Assembly: GCA_001805005.1 (NCBI GenBank)
Contig: MHDO01000067.1
Coordinates: 1 to 23,375 of the forward strand
DNA: 23,375 bases
Direction: 5' to 3'
Origin: Nitrospinae bacterium RIFCSPLOWO2_12_39_16
GTDB taxonomy: Bacteria > Nitrospinota > Nitrospinia > UBA9942
Shown here piece by piece: positions 22,387-23,375 of this stretch (positions are counted from its first letter, which is position 1; each line of letters begins with the position of its first letter). The translations under genes were made by a program, and so were the position numbers. Under the pieces are notes generated by a model, which worked only from the letters and a program-made list of their open reading frames with translations, was not told where the DNA came from and ran no database searches.

Positions 22387-23375
22387 ATGAAATATGAGCC
22401 TGTAATCGGTTTAGAAGTTCATGTCCAGTTGAATACAAAGTCTAAGATGTTCTGCTCATGCAGCACAAAATTTGGTGCAGAGCCGAATAAAAATACATGC
22501 CCTATATGCCTCGGTATGCCCGGTGTTTTGCCTGTGATAAACAAAGAGGCGGTGAATCTTACAATAAAGACAGCCCTTGCAACTGACTGCAAGATTGCCC
22601 CCTTTAATAGATTTGCAAGGAAAAACTATTTTTATCCTGATTTGCCAAAGGGGTATCAGATTTCCCAGTACGAACTCCCTCTTGCAAAGGGTGGTCATGT
22701 TGAAATAGTTGTTGATGGAAATGTAAAAAGGATTGGTATAACCAGAATCCACATGGAAGAGGATGCAGGTAAACTGATACACGGCGAGAATCTTGGAGAT
22801 AGGAATTCAAGTTATGTAGATATTAACAGGTCAGGCATCCCCCTTATGGAGATTGTAAGCGAGCCTGATATTCGCTCTCCTGAAGAGGCTAAGGAGTATA
22901 TGACGCGGCTCAAGGCGATACTTGAGTATATAGAGGTTAGCGACTGCAATATGGAGGAGGGAAGTTTGAGGTGTGATGCGAATGTATCTGTCCGTCCTGT
23001 GGGAAGCAAGAATTTCGGTACAAAGGCAGAAGTAAAAAATATGAACTCCTTTAGATTCCTTCAAAAGGCATTGGAGTATGAAATTAAGAGGCAGATAGAC
23101 ACACTTGAAGAAGGCGGAAAAATAGTTCAGGAGACAAGGCTATTCAATCCTGATAAAGGCATCACTGTATCCATGAGAAGTAAGGAGGAGGCACATGATT
23201 ACAGATATTTCCCCGACCCCGACCTTACTCCAATAGAGGTTGATAATAAATGGATAGAGGATATAAAGGCAAAACTCCCTGAACTACCTGATGCAAAGAG
23301 AGAGAGGTTTGTAAAAGAATACGGACTGCCGGAATATGATGCTGAGGTTTTAACGACATCTAAGTCAATTGCAAG
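22387..23375 (+). CDS. gatB: Aspartyl/glutamyl-tRNA amidotransferase subunit B (runs off the right edge)
   Basis: From ATG 22387 an open frame of 329 codons runs to the window edge. The protein starts MKYEPVIGLEVHVQLNTKSK and contains the zinc cysteines C23, C25, C38, C41 (CSC...CPIC), YFYPDLPKGYQISQYE, RIHMEEDAGKL and INRSGIPLMEIVSEPD, all diagnostic of GatB. In the GatCAB complex it converts misacylated Glu-tRNAGln or Asp-tRNAAsn to the amide form. AAAGGAG lies 4 bases before the ATG. Full GatB is about 475-480 residues, so roughly the last third is outside the window. No gatA or gatC gene is visible upstream; they may be elsewhere. Confidence 0.97.
   Translation, partial: MKYEPVIGLEVHVQLNTKSKMFCSCSTKFGAEPNKNTCPICLGMPGVLPVINKEAVNLTIKTALATDCKIAPFNRFARKNYFYPDLPKGYQISQYELPLAKGGHVEIVVDGNVKRIGITRIHMEEDAGKLIHGENLGDRNSSYVDINRSGIPLMEIVSEPDIRSPEEAKEYMTRLKAILEYIEVSDCNMEEGSLRCDANVSVRPVGSKNFGTKAEVKNMNSFRFLQKALEYEIKRQIDTLEEGGKIVQETRLFNPDKGITVSMRSKEEAHDYRYFPDPDLTPIEVDNKWIEDIKAKLPELPDAKRERFVKEYGLPEYDAEVLTTSKSIA

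Overview
The window is about 23.4 kb of AT-rich bacterial chromosome with densely packed, mostly plus-strand genes. LptF/LptG, an AsmA-like protein, lipoproteins and SecA with a C-terminal zinc tail point to a Gram-negative (diderm) bacterium. The gene mix (DUF1015, bacterial deoxyhypusine-synthase-like protein, M23 peptidase next to secA, XrtA/PEP-CTERM-type polysaccharide genes) suggests an uncultured-type anaerobe near Nitrospirota or the old Deltaproteobacteria; this placement is inference. I see no rRNA, tRNA, CRISPR array, transposase or phage gene, and no gene-free stretch longer than about 200 bases.

Layout. 1-483 (minus): N-terminal part of a DUF1015 gene, running off the left edge, divergent from an MgtC-family gene (616-1281) with overlapping promoters. 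1444-5031: a large AsmA/YhdP-like envelope protein. 5163-6203: a deoxyhypusine-synthase-like enzyme, then a 62-residue basic protein. 6779-10873: M23 peptidase, cold-shock protein with a clear terminator, and secA. 10989-16340: a surface-glycan cluster (FemAB-like acyltransferase, GT2, small ORF plus nucleotidyltransferase, DUF2304, polysaccharide deacetylase, GT39-type glycosyltransferase), most of it translationally coupled. 16337-21636: DUF6599 lipoprotein, membrane protein, Tat-exported DUF362 lipoprotein, lptF, lptG and a PAP2 phosphatase, a run consistent with envelope/LPS assembly. 21653-22186 (minus): a YdjM-like membrane hydrolase. 22387 to the right edge: gatB, incomplete.

Two repeat systems are not explained by the genes. 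(1) Tandem heptanucleotide tracts of different sequence but the same 7-base period occur at gene junctions and once inside a glycosyltransferase gene, where gain or loss of a unit would shift the frame and truncate the protein; this looks like a possible phase-variation or tract-expansion mechanism. (2) Three copies of an 80-95 bp inverted-repeat element built from about 10-base CACAGAT-type subunits sit only between genes, two in one orientation and one reversed. Other points of interest are a possible leaderless secA start, a nucleotidyltransferase module inserted in the usually adjacent GT2-DUF2304 pair, and the bacterial deoxyhypusine-synthase homologue with an unusual promoter region.
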